From Actinostola sp. cb2023 (Eukaryota; Cnidaria; Anthozoa; Actiniaria; Actinostolidae), in contig JAUJYZ010000376.1 of the NCBI GenBank assembly GCA_033675265.1, positions 499,501 to 563,500 of the forward strand: DNA of 64,000 nucleotides. Direction: 5' to 3'. This document shows, piece after piece, positions 33,400-46,200 of this stretch; position 1 is the first letter of the stretch; each line of letters begins with the position of its first letter. The position numbers and the translations under genes were made by a program. The notes beneath the pieces were generated by a model. The model was given only the letters and a program-made list of their open reading frames with translations. It was not told where the DNA came from and made no database searches.

Positions 33400-34930
33400 C
33401 ACAAAACAGTAATACATGAATAGAACACAACACTAATTGACATCATAATTTCCCTGCATTGTTGACTCAGAAGCAAGGACACATTTTTGTTACTTTTAAT
33501 GAGCTGTCAGAGTAAGACAAGTATTACTTATTTTTTTAAAGTGTAAGTAATAAAAGACAAAGAGAAAGTTTATAAACAAACTATAATTTAACTTAATATT
33601 AATTCATATTTTAACAGCACATAATAATAATACATTATTTATATCAGTAGTACTGCAAAAAGACAGACAAAACTAAAGAGTTGAAAATGAAAGACAATCA
33701 TGTATAAATCAACACGCTTCATTGAATGACAAATTGGGTTCCAATAATATTTGAGATACAAAATTTGGAAGCCAATTTGATTTTATGAGCTTCATCACCA
33801 CCTACATGTACAACCACTACTTCAATGATGGAATTTTAAAAAAACATCAAAATTTGTCTTTAGATCATCTTGGAAATAATAATAAAACTTGTTGTAGTAT
33901 GAATGTAACCACTTGTATTTATTGCCAATATATACATTTTAGAGAAGCAGTTATACATTTTGTTATGTTTCAAATTTTACTGGCAAAACATTTTTGATGA
34001 CTTTGCCAATTTATTAGGTATTTAGGAAAACCTTTATTCAAAGAATTAATTTAGATATTTAGACTATCATTTCATAATAACACTACACCATACACATGTA
34101 CGTACATATATGTAATGACAAACAAACAAAAATAATATTGATTATAGGCTGAAGTTGTTTGTATTTATTTTTGGTTTGTTTATTTTTGCCGTTTCTTGTG
34201 GAACATACTCCAACAGTATTCACACACAAAACCCTTCTTACAGACCTAAATGTGTTTGGTTCTGTACAGTGACCAAGAACAATATAATAACACTTTCTTC
34301 AAGAGACTCAACGCTCTTGAAATACAGACCCTGAGGTTGACCCTGTCTTTTGGAGAGAACACTAAAGGTGGTCACACTCACTGAGGTTGTTTATGTCTCT
34401 CCAATTCAGGTGTACATGTAGTTTAGTGTGGAGAGGCGTGACTGCCATGTATGTGATGATTCAAGCCACATTAAGGTGTAAACCAATTTCCTAGTGGAAA
34501 CAAAGGCAGCCCCTTCTCAATTATTTTAAGACCCGCAGGAACTGAAACCACGACCTCCCTCACAACAGACAGATAAATTCAACCAGCTGCACCAAATGGG
34601 TGGCAGCTAGTTCAATGGTTCTAAGTCTAGATTGGCATAAATTAAATAATTTAAAATATTGGGTGTGGCATTAATCCTCTGAACCCACCTCCCCCCTAAT
34701 GCCAGTAATAATTGAACTCCATGCCTCGGAAATTCTTCTAGCCTTCTTTCATACAGTGTTTACATGTACAAGTTTAGTTCAAAGTTTCAACTTCAGACTT
34801 GTGTAGATCTTTAGTTAATCCATTTCCTATAAACTTTGCTAACCTAGGTTTAGCTAAAACACACCTGAAGGGAATACTCGTCTTCAGGAAGAATCCACGA
34901 GGGCGTCGCCACCTCCATGTATTAATAAAT
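33400..34930. other. Intergenic region, no gene seen
   Basis: 1.5 kb between the end of the EF-hand gene and the end of the next gene. AATAAAAG at 33549 may be the poly(A) signal of the EF-hand gene. No further exon, RNA gene or clear element was found. Confidence 0.5.
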
Positions 34931-35254
34931 CTACTGGATCTTCTTTGCCATGAGGTCTTCCAGACTTTTGGAAAGATTCTCATCTCCTTGACATAAATTG
35001 TCCAAACGTCGAGCGGGGCTCTTTGGTTTGTTAGAGAATATGTTCGTTACACTCTCCCCGAATATCCTCCAAGCCAAGCCAATGAGTACAATGTTTAAAA
35101 GAGTACAAAGAAAAAGAATAAAACTCAGGCGAATCTGCCAGTCATCGGAATACATGACACCATTGATGTGGTTTTTGAAGCTTGTGTAGTCAGGAACAGA
35201 AGCAACAAATTGAGTCCATAACTTGTGCACATCAAAGTCTTTAAAAGATTCCAT
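34931..35254 (-). CDS. Small single-pass membrane protein, 107 residues, unrecognised
   Basis: MESFKDFDVHKLWTQFVASV starts a single-exon frame. LSFILFLCTLLNIVLIGLAW (about residues 44-63) is a clear membrane helix, followed by a basic/acidic tail ending LEDLMAKKIQ. The ATG at 35254 is chosen because it has A at -3 and G at +4; an upstream in-frame ATG (35347) has a poor context. It lies head-to-head with SLX1, 212 bp apart. The hydrophilic N-terminus without a signal peptide suggests a signal-anchor topology. No family is recognised. Confidence 0.6.
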   Translation of the reverse strand: MESFKDFDVHKLWTQFVASVPDYTSFKNHINGVMYSDDWQIRLSFILFLCTLLNIVLIGLAWRIFGESVTNIFSNKPKSPARRLDNLCQGDENLSKSLEDLMAKKIQ

Positions 35255-35466
35255 GTTAAGCAAAGGCAACAGTTGTTGAAGTGCTTCTTTATAAATCTTT
35301 ACACAGTGAAAGCAGATGAACAACAGGAATCCGCCATTTTGAATCATGAGCCTCGTTTCTGGACAGACCGCGAAGGAATGGGCATATTGGTTATAAACAT
35401 GGCGGAAAATGGCGGGAATCGATGTGTTCTTGTTTTGATCAGATGTTTTGCGATCTCTGACCGATG
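35255..35466. promoter_or_regulatory. Divergent promoter with ATGGCGG motifs
   Basis: 212 bp separate the two start codons. The region holds three YY1-type motifs: CCGCCATTTT at 35331 and the tandem AACATGGCGG and AAAATGGCGG at 35396-35416. No TATA box. Shared use by both genes is inferred. Confidence 0.6.
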
Positions 35467-36850
35467 ATGGAGGGGGTGAAAACGGGAAGCGGGTTTCATG
35501 GAGTTTATCTGCTGAACTGCACGAATCCTAAATACAGAGGGCATACGTATATTGGGTACACCGTCAACCCAGCAAGGCGAATCAAACAACATAACGGTGG
35601 AGTTGACAAAGGTGGCGCTCACAAGACTAGCAGAAAGAAACCATGGTAAATAGATCACTAACAGCTTGTGTTTCACTCGAGTTTATATTATATCTATCGA
35701 CTTTCAGTGACCAGACAATGATTGAATGAATCAGTCTATGACCGTGTGGGATTCCTGTGTTGACAATGCCACAGGAAGCCCAAAAATGTGTCAAATGACA
35801 ATATTATTTTCTGCTCCACAGGGAGATGATGTTGATAGTACATGGTTTTCCAAATGATGTTATTGCTCTTCAGGTAATTCAGTCAACCTAACAAACTACA
35901 TTTCTTAAAGTTCTGTTGCCAAAAACTTTTTTAAAATTTGTTCTACATGTAGTTCGAGTGGGCCTGGCAAAATCCACAAAGAACTCGCCGCCTCAAAAAC
36001 ATGTCTGGTCCAAGAAGCAAGAGAACAAAGGAAAACAATGTTTCGTACTGCTTCAGAATCTTGTCAGAACTTCTACAAATTGGTCCATGGAACAGGTTGC
36101 CCTTGACTATCAGGTGGCTTATTCAAGACTATGAAATCAAGTTTGATCCATGCCGACAGCCCCCTATACACATGCCTATTGCATATGGACCCCTAATAAC
36201 AGATACTAGTACCAGTAAGGCTAAGAGAAAAATGGAAGAAGAGGAGGAGGTCCATGCACACATGTACCAGAGTAAAATATGTGCCAAGTGCTCAGGGAAA
36301 ATTAAGGTAAAGCTAAACTGAAAAACTAATTTGGAAAATTAATAAAATGAGCAACATATTGATAGAAGATCATGATGATTATGATGTTGTTCTTTACATA
36401 TTTTTGTCAGACTGCTATTTTAAGGCACAATTAATTGCAGCATGTGTCAATCATGCACTTAGTACATTAAAAGACTCAGTCATTGCTGATTAATTATTAA
36501 TGACTATTAATTTTTATTTTTATTGCTTAGAGGACCTGGCACTAGGTTATCATAAATTATTATTATTAAACTCAGAATCTCTTTCTCAACAGCTGGAAGA
36601 TTCAATAGTCCATTGTCCAAACCAAGACTGCACGATGACAGCACATACTATATGTTTAGCCAAAGCCTTCATTAATAAAAAGAATGAAGATGGCATATTC
36701 TGTCTTCCATTGGATGGGAGATGTCCCAGTTGTCAGACATGCTTTTTATGGAGAGATTTTGTAAAACCTTCAGAAACATTGCAGCTTGATAATAACTTAA
36801 TTTGTGATGATGATAAACCACACTGGACACAAACGTTAAGGCAAACTTGA
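35467..36850 (+). CDS. SLX1: SLX1 structure-specific endonuclease subunit, four exons
   Basis: SLX1 is the catalytic subunit of the SLX1-SLX4 nuclease, which cuts branched DNA (Holliday junctions, flaps) in the nucleus. Exons 35467-35645, 35822-35873, 35953-36306 and 36593-36850 join in phase to 280 residues (human 275). The N-terminal GIY-YIG domain is seen as GVYLLNC then [20 protein letters not shown], with [12 protein letters not shown] and the second-exon [12 protein letters not shown]. The third exon begins [14 protein letters not shown], the family's conserved helix with the catalytic Glu. The C-terminal RING-like zinc domain has [24 protein letters not shown] and [13 protein letters not shown]. 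The gene is complete and looks intact. Confidence 0.95.
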
Positions 36851-38770
36851 CTCCTCGGCTGCTTTCCATTTGACCAGACAAACTGGTCTGTCGTCTGATT
36901 TGAATAACATGATCTAACACACCAGTTTGGTCTGGATGGATGGATGCATCAAGGTAGCCCTTTTTGTGCATCCTGTTTATGTCCAAGAGGGTGACTGCTT
37001 GATTATTATTATAGAAAGCATTCCTAGTAAGTTTCAGGTGTGAGTTGCATGCTGGTAATGCGCTGGAAATAAATGCCAACTTGATCCTTCATCTCCAAAT
37101 CTCTCGTACAAAGTAATAAAACATTAAAATCATTCTAAATACTTTTATTTGTGGAATTCAGTTGTGGTTCTACAAAAAAAAACACAGTATATTGTGGCAT
37201 TGTCAAGCTGTGTTACTGTTAATAACTACAGTATTCAGCATGCAAGGTACACGCACACAAAAGAGCATTTTGTGTATTGCACCATGCGTCTACCTCAGTT
37301 TACCCATAATTGCATGTAATAATAATGCTATTATTAATTTCTTCACTTTCAAGTGCGGTTATGTGCAGAGGGAGGTGGAAATAATATGCTTTAAACATGC
37401 CACTGCTGGCAATGTTCTGCTATGCTCCATGCAGCTTAACTTAATTGCTGTCTATTGAATGTTAAATGAGTGACAAATCCACCCATCAGCATGAGTTATC
37501 CCATGGCTACTGGGATAAATAAGATAGCTAACATAATCCATTGGAAAGCAATCCAATATTTCTTTGCACAAGATATACCTTACGTCACTGTAAAAACGGG
37601 CCTGATGCAAGTATAAAGAAGGATCAAAATATTGTCATTTCCTTGTTCTTGCTCGTTTCCACACGACACAGATGTATTATGCTTGCATGGTAATGAAAAC
37701 CAGGCTTGTATGTTTATGTGTATAGTGTCGTTGAGCTAGTAACTGAACAATACAGTAGTTGAACCAATTAAATATTTTTATTCCTCGCGACCCGACCCAC
37801 AACAGACCTGAGGAGTGGTCAAGGACTTGACTAAGCATAATTATATGCAAATAAAAAAGTATCTACCTTAAGGCAAACCAATACTACCGGCAACGATCAG
37901 ACCATTGCATTGGTAGATGTGCATGGTAAACACCATCAATTCAAAATAAACTAAAATTACTATTCATCACTGTCCTTTTTTTTAGTAAAACTAGTTTCTT
38001 CTAAAACGTAATATTGCAAATGTAATGTTTTATGATACATAACCTACTACTATCCTAGACAGGCAACGTTGCGCGCAATATTGCCAGCAATGATTGACAT
38101 GATTGCAGGGTGTGTCCATCTCCGCAATGGTTTGCATGCATTTTGTTGAATTAGTATTTCAGTGGGCACTCCCTGTAATCATATCATCAAGCGTCATATA
38201 GGTTGTCTGAGTTATTGTGTTACATAAATGTGCACTGAACGTGCTTAGGTGCATGCGCGTGCAGAAGTGTCCCTGACTAGTGTACTACTTGTGGTACCTA
38301 GAAGTTTTGACACTTTAATAAAGTTCATGAAATGATGAATGCGACTTCTCTTGGAGATCATCAAGTTATAAGCCAAAAACAAAGAAAGTGAATCCAGAAA
38401 TTAAATCCAATATTACACAATGTGAAGACAAGTGCAGACCTCTCTAGTGCAGTGTAGTGCAGACTATCGACCCAACCAGCTTAAACAGACAAGGTGGATT
38501 TAAGCCAAAGTGCAATGCATTATTGGTAGTGCTGCTTGAGAGTCTAGTTGCCACAGCAACCAATCTTTTCTATACACACTTCGTACCCAAAGAGCACCAT
38601 GGGATATTTTGGTGGGTTTAGAAGTTAAACGGACAAATAAACTTTTGCATGTCATGAACTTTTCAAGGGCACTAGAACTATAAAGGAGTATAGATAGCGC
38701 ATGGTTGGACGTCGCTAAAAACACTCATTTAGAACTCACTACTAAAGGTTCTGTAATACACGCAACAAAA
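36851..38770. other. Intergenic region downstream of SLX1
   Basis: AATAAA-type signals at about 37065 and 37113 are plausible for SLX1. Otherwise AT-rich, with a diverged GCAATATTGCCAGCAA-type repeat near 38058-38150. No gene was recognised. Confidence 0.45.
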
Positions 38771-38775
38771 TCGTG

Positions 38776-38971
38776 CAACTTGTCGCGTAACATTGTTACG
38801 TTGCAAGTTGCAGAGAAATTATTATTAACAAAGTATTACCACTCCACGCGCAACACAGTTTCTTTGTTGCGAAGAGTAGAGAGGGCTTCTACTTCGTGCT
38901 ACAAAGAGTGGTAATACAAGCAACATTTTCTCTTCAACTTGCAACGAAACAATGTTACGCGACAAGTTGCA
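38776..38971. mobile_element. Palindromic MITE with TGCAACTTGTCGCGTAAC arms
   Basis: Arms TGCAACTTGTCGCGTAACAT at the left and ATGTTACGCGACAAGTTGCA at the right, with a second inner pair GTAATAC...GTATTACCAC. Non-coding. Confidence 0.75.
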
Positions 38972-39075
38972 GGAGTTGCCCGTACTGGCTGACCAGCATG
39001 ACACTGACCAAAGTCATTTCAAATTATCGATGTATAGGTAATTCAGTCTCCACCAAAATATCCCACAATGTTGCA

Positions 39076-39446
39076 TATATACATATGTACATACAGCTAA
39101 CCCAGAAAACGCTGTCGGCGATATCGACTTCAAGCCTACACAACTAGACCGAAAGGGAGTATGGGTAGATACAAGAGACCTGCTCTCTTGGTAGATATGA
39201 TTATTCACTTGCATGCTTTTCGTATTTGTTGACAATGGCAGGTGAATCTGTAAATGTATGCCTACGCGTTTTAAAACAAGGAAACAGAAGCAGATATGAT
39301 ATGGTTCATATTCCGTGAGAGACGTTCCTTTTTGATAGTGTATTTATAGAGTCATTGATTTTTACCCATACTCCTTTTCGGTCTAGTCGCGTAGGCTTGA
39401 AGTCGATCGCCGACAACGTTTTCTGAATTAGCTGTATACATACATG
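39076..39446. mobile_element. MITE with 80-bp inverted arms
   Basis: Left ATACAGCTAACCCAGAAAAC and ACTAGACCGAAAGGGAGTAT are inverted on the right as ATACTCCTTTTCGGTCTAGT and GTTTTCTGAATTAGCTGTAT. Arms differ at several sites, so it is older than the other palindromes. It ends about 35 bp before the TRAF stop codon. Confidence 0.75.
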
Positions 39447-39481
39447 GACTAAGTGTGCATAGGAAGTCAGACTAATGGCTT

Positions 39482-42400
39482 TCAAGGCTCGCTAAGCCCG
39501 TCACAGTCGACAGTTATCTTCACGAAAATCGTGTCTTCTTTGATGTAATTTCTTGACTCAATTTCTTCGTGTTTGACAAACTTGGCGCCTCCAAAGCTGG
39601 CGTTCTTTTCCAATTTCGGTCTGCCGAGGAAAGGCATGTTCTCCGGGCAGGGATTGGGTTTGATACTGAACTTGATGTGCTTTCGCTGAGTTGGGTCATC
39701 GTGTTGGTCCAGTAAAGTGAAGGTTACTCGGTAATCGAACGGCCACTTCAGCAACGCATCGTATGCGCCTGGAAAGGTATTCAAACAAACGGTTGATTCA
39801 TGAACCAACGTTTTCACATCATAGAAAATACAACCAATCAGAGAGCAGAATGGGCTTGTACCACCTGTCACGTGACTTTTTATATTTTCACCGCAGACAA
39901 ACGAAAATACCATAACTGAAAAGAGCATGCTAAAATTAGTAAAAGTGGAAAGTTTGAAGGGAAATACGTAAATAGGGCAATAGTTACAGGCATTCAAACT
40001 TTGCCTTTTTTGTATGGAAATGTATGTGGAAGGCAACAGCTTGCCTTCCAAGCGAAAACTCATACAAATCCTTGTCAAAGCGGGAAACTTTGAAAGCCTT
40101 TAACTTTTTTCTTATTTGCTTGATTCTTTTCAAACTTTCCACTTTTACTAATTTTAGTATGCTCTTTCCAGTTATGGTATTTTCGTTTGTCTTCGGTGAA
40201 AATTTAAAAAGTCACGTGGCGGGTGGTACAAGCCCATTGTTGTTGCATAGACCGAATACAATAATGGCGTCCAATTTCAATTGCCATTGTTCTGGACTGA
40301 CTAGCCTCTCATACAGGTGAAAATGCTTTTGTGTTTCCACATGAACACGAGGCTAGTCAGTCCAGAACAATGGCAATTGAAATTGGACGCCATTATTGCA
40401 TTCGGTCTATATTCGGCGGTATTCCACTCTTTCTTCCCATCATACCTTGCAGCAATATGTTATTTTTAGTGATATTTTCTATGATGTGGGATAGGCTCGT
40501 GCGTACACTTAGAAAATACAAGTGACGCGTGGGATATTTAACAATTAGACTATATACGGTTTCTATGAGGCAATAGTCAACGAGGCTCGTATCGTCGAGT
40601 TGACTATCCTCATAGGTAAGGTGAAGACTTTAACGAGGGTAGCACTCATAGAAAACGAGTAGTCTAATTGGTTTAGCATAAACCATCCAGTAGGTCAGTA
40701 GAAAATGACAGAAATAAGCAACAGACAATAATTCGTCGACAAACGGCCTCCGAAACATTAGCAAAACGCGACGACGAAGCCGCCATTTTGTTTGTTTACA
40801 TCTACTCGGGATATGAGCTGATAGACCACTAGTAGCCAACCAATCAGATTGCAGGATTTGCGATAGACCGCTGGATGGTTTATGCTAATCCATGGTATGC
40901 CAAAAGCACTGTGTAACCACAGGTAGCCCAAGCTGTGGACTTGTGGCGAGATTTATAGTAAATGTATGGAGCTTCACAGCGAACTTTGAAAACCTTTAAA
41001 ACTCTCTCAAAATCGATCGGAATGGCTCCAAACCTCCCACAATTCCAAAGGACAACACAATAAACAAGTAGGACTACTTTGAGGGTTTGTAAAATTTTAT
41101 TTAGACGGTTTTCAAATCTCGCTGTGAAGCTCCATACATTTACTGTAAATCTCGCCACAAGTCCACAGCTTGGGCTACCTGTGGTGTAACTAGTATAGAT
41201 CAAGTCCGTACCTTTAAGAACGCTGATGAAAACAGAGACATGGGTTCCCTTGCCTTTCCCGTCACCGTTCAGACAGACAGACGCACAAAGACGGTAGCCA
41301 TGTTTGCTTGTAGTAAATGTGGGGCTGAAGAGGGTGTCGTTATTTCCAGCCTTGGCTTCTTTCAGTTTCCTGTTGGGCGACAAGAAACAAGAGTTTTCAG
41401 TGTTTTTACGAATGAAATTGCATTGAACTTACGTTATCTATGACACAACAACTTACAACGTAAGTGCACCGTACGTAACGACATGAAGAAAGTCTTTACG
41501 AAGGAAGTTGCATTGAGAAAACGTTGTCTACGAACAACAACATTAACAAATGACAGCTACAACAACTGCAGCAGCTACAACAACTGCAGCAACGACAACA
41601 ACTGCAGCAACGATCAACAACTGCAGCAACGACAACAGCTGCAGCAACGACAACAACTGCAGCAACGACAACAACTGCAGCAACAACAACAACTGCAGCA
41701 ACGACAACAGCTGCAGCAACGACAACAACTGCAGCAACGACAACAACTGCAGCAGCGACAACAACTGCAGCAGCGACAACAACTGCAGCAGCGACAACAA
41801 CTGCAGCAGCGACAACAACTGCAGCAGCAACAACAACTGCAGCAGCGACAACTGCAGCAGCGACAACTGCAGCAGCGACAACAACTGCAGCAGCGACAAC
41901 AACTGCAGCAGCGACAACAACTGCAGCAGCGACAACTGCAGCAGCGACAACAACTGCAGCAACGACAACAACTGCAGCAACGACAACAACTGCAGCAGCA
42001 ACAACAACTGCAGCAGCGACAACAACTGCAGCAACGACAACAACTGCAGCAGCAACAACAACTGCAGCAACGACAACAACTGCAGCAACGACAACAACTG
42101 CAGCAGCGACAACAACTGCAGCAGCGACAACAACTGCAGCAGCAACAACAACTGCAGCAGCGACAACAACTGCAGCAGCGACAACAACTGCAGCAGCGAC
42201 AACAACTGCAGCAGCGACAACTGCAGCAGCGACAACAACTGCAGCAACGACAACAACTGCAGCAACGACAACAACTGCAGCAGCAACAACAACTGCAGCA
42301 ACGACAACAACTGCAGCAGCGATACTGACAACTGCAGCAGCGACAACAACTGCAGCAACGACAACAACTGCAGCAGCGACAACAACTGCAGCAACGACAA

Positions 42401-43144
42401 CAACTGCAGCAGCGACAACAACTGCAGCAGCAACAACAACTGCAGCAGCGACAACAACTGCAGCAGCGACAACAACTGCAGCAGCAACAACAACTGCAGC
42501 AGCGACAACTGCAGCAGCGACAACAACTGCAGCAGCAACAACAACTGCAGCAACGACAACAACTGCAGCAACGACAACAACTGCAGCAGCGACAACAACT
42601 GCAGCAGCGACAACAACTGCAGCAGCAACAACAACTGCAGCAGCGACAACAACTGCAGCAGCGACAACAACTGCAGCAGCGACAACAACTGCAGCAGCGA
42701 CAACTGCAGCAGGGACAACAACTGCAGCAACGACAACAACTGCAGCAACGACAACAACTGCAGCAGCGACAACTGCAGCAGCGACAACAACTGCAGCAAC
42801 GACAACAACTGCAGCAACGACAACAACTGCAGCAGCGACAACAACTGCAGCAACGACAACAACTGCAGCAACGACAACAACTGCAGCAGCGACAACAACT
42901 GCAGCAACGACAACAACTGAAGCAGCGACAACTGCAGCAGCTACAACAACTGCAGCAACGACAACAACTGCAGCAACGACAACAACTGCAGCAGCGACAA
43001 CTGCAGCAGCGACAACAACTGCAGCAACGACAACAACTGCAGCAACGACAACAACTGCAGCAACGACAACAACTGCAGTAACGACAACAACTGCAGCAGC
43101 GACAACAACTGCAGCAGCGACAACAAGTCTACAACAACAACAAC

Positions 43145-43209
<65 letters not shown>

Positions 43210-46200
43210 TCTCCAGACATGTATACTAGTGCTACAAGAGGAATACGCCAGAATGATGTGGTCACCTTGCAAAATCCTCGACTCTCCATATCATTTGACT
43301 ATGAGCGATTCTCTCTAGGTCGCCAATACGTTTTTGTTGTTCCTTCAAGGTATTTTCAAATTGTGTAATCTTCTCGTCGTTACCGTCCAGCAATACTTTC
43401 TGTTTCATTGCCATGTCGTACATCAGCTTTACGTGGTTGATGATATCATTCTTGTAGTGTCTGGTCATCTTTTCGCGACTGGCCTGCAAATTTGCATGAC
43501 GGAGTCAGACAGTCATTACTGAGTCTTGCATTATGCATCTGGCCCCGGTGATTGCACGAAAGGTAAATCGCGCTTTCAACCGGATAAGTTGCATCAGTTT
43601 TATCCGTTGGGTAAGAGTTATCTGGTGGATAGCGCTATTGATCACCTTTCGTACCGGCAATACTCCAGTTTCGAGTTGTTTACGAACCTTGACAAAAGAC
43701 GCATTTGCTCAGCCTTAGCCTCAATTCAGCGTAAATTATTCACAAATACCAACGAGAATGTGAAAAATGTTGACATAGGACAATAGAATCATTTTTTAAT
43801 TCCACGGGTTATTCTCTAGTCTCCCTCGCATCCGTCTTATAGTTATTCTCTGGATTGAGGCTAAGGCTGAGCAAATGCGTCTTTTGTCAAGAAGTACAGC
43901 AGTGTCTAAACAACTCGAAACTGGACTAAGTATTATCGGGGCCTGCTGGTTGTAATGTTTATGGATTTGCTTGCATTCGTATTAACACGATGTTTGTCCC
44001 ACTCGCTCATCATTATCATCATCGCCATCGTTATCATCATCGCCATCGTTATCATCATCATCATCGTCATCGTTATCATCATCGCCATCGTTATCATCAT
44101 CGCCATCGTTATCATCATCATCATCGTCATCGTTATCATCATCGCCATCGTTATCATCATCGCCATCGTTATCATCATCATCATCGTCATCGTTATCATC
44201 ATCGCCATCGTTATCATCATCATCATCGTCATCGTTATCATCATCGCCATCGTTATCATCATCGCCATCGTTATCATCATCATCATCGTCATCGTTATCA
44301 TCATCGCCATCGTTATCATCATCGCCATCGTTATCATCATCATAATCGTCATCGTTATCATCATCGCCATCGTTATCATCATCATCATCGTCATCATTAT
44401 CATCATCATCATCGTTATCATCATCATCATCGTCATCGTTATCATCATCGTCGTCATCATCATCATCATAGTCATCATCATCATTCCAAGTTCATTCGAT
44501 CAATCCACTATGACTAGACATGATGAAGTCTACTTACTCTATGCACGCAGCCCAATTTCTCAAAGTCGCACATTAACTTGGTTCGTGGGCAATCTACTTC
44601 AATGTGATGGCCAAGCTGCGTTCAATAAAACAAGAATTATCGATCATTTCATGGCAAGGTAACCTGGGTGAAACTAAATGACTAGATTTTATACCAGCCT
44701 AGTTTTACCCATTCAAAGTTTTGCCAGTCTTATAGATTCGATTTCGTATGAGTGGGAAAGTTACCGCACCGTCAACGCACCGTGCCTTGCTGTATTGAAA
44801 GAGTATGATTGGATGAGATGCATCTGTGTGCTTTTTGATTGGTTCAGAAAGGCTGAGCCATTTGAGTGTCACGGTACCGTAGGTTTCCCACTCATACGAA
44901 AACGACTCTATATCTCGTATTTGTCTCATATTTTATTATCGGACTTTTATTTCTCAGAGTTCAAAGTTATCTCAGTTGTTTTGGTATTTTTACTGCAGCT
45001 CCTTTTCTTTCTATTCAATTGTTGCACCATTCATTAATTCATTTCAACATTTCCCTTGTTATATTCACTTCATCTCTTTAGTATTTCTTTTCCCATACCT
45101 CTTCTCTTGCTATTGTCATCTTTTTGTCGCATTTGTTGGGGCAGGGGAGTGGCAGCTTCGCACAATCCTCCAGATGACTCTAAATACAAATAAACGTGAA
45201 ACGTTGTGGAGCCAAGTGTCAGATCTTCAAATGTGGGACGAATGTTCAGCAAGGAAATGGAGTTCACGCAAGGGACGTCCAAAATTAAGTCATATGCATT
45301 CATTTCCACAAAAAATCAAAACACAATGTACAACGCTATAAATGTACCTTTTTGTCTTCTCTAAGATATCTGTCATCACAGTAGGGACAACTGATGATCT
45401 TTTTACAGCAGTCTTTGTCAAGATGTTTCTGGAGGAACCGTTTCTGGAATTTCGCGCCACAGTCGTTCACGCAAAGCGTGTCGGTATACTCGCACTCTTC
45501 CAGATGATTCTAGAAGAACAGATTTCATTTTCTTCAGAATTTTACGATTTTGCGTGGACTGGGCACTAAAATGACGTCCGCTTGGGATTTCAGAAATATT
45601 TTGGGTTTACCTCGGTATAAAAACCTCACAACTGACGTAATTGCTTTTATCTCTTCACTGCGCGTGTATCAACTCACTTCAGTCTTTCTAAGTTCTAATG
45701 AAGACTCTAAACCCTTTGCAGTACTAGTACTGGATTGATAAATCCATATCTCTATGAATTATTGTGGTTATTTTGATAATTAGCGATACAGTAGTCTTAT
45801 AGTGTTTGTATGTAAGGTTCTTACACCAAGGTCATGCCGTTATTTTCGATTTATTTTACCTGGAATTCTAAGACTGGTCCTTCCCATTTGCAGTTCCAGT
45901 CCTTGTTTCTGCATGTTACTTGAAGGCTTAAGATCTCATTGTGAAGCCCGGTGTCAGTGTCCTATTTAAAATAAATCAATAAGTTTAGAGAATATTCGTC
46001 AGCAGCGCATACAAATATTGACCAGTTTCCTTGACAACGACAAAAACAAAACAAATCCGTCATTTGTGTCAACAACTGTTTTTAGTATCAGTTTCAGTCA
46101 ATGAGAGAGAACTGATACAAGAATTGGGTCTAGACACGGTAAATTGTTACCATTGAGTAGACTGAGGTCTTTTCGCTTCAAAAATAAAAGCAGAAATAGC

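Noticed and set aside
41496..43289. Very long ORFs (281, 456, 462 and 597 codons) on both strands
   Set aside because: They are open only because the repeat unit is a multiple of three without stops; splice-phase evidence puts the array in a TRAF intron.
43955..44662. Ile-rich, His-rich and Met-rich ORFs up to 235 codons
   Set aside because: Generated by the ATC/CAT trinucleotide array; the plus-strand end overlaps a convincing minus-strand TRAF exon (44615-44538).
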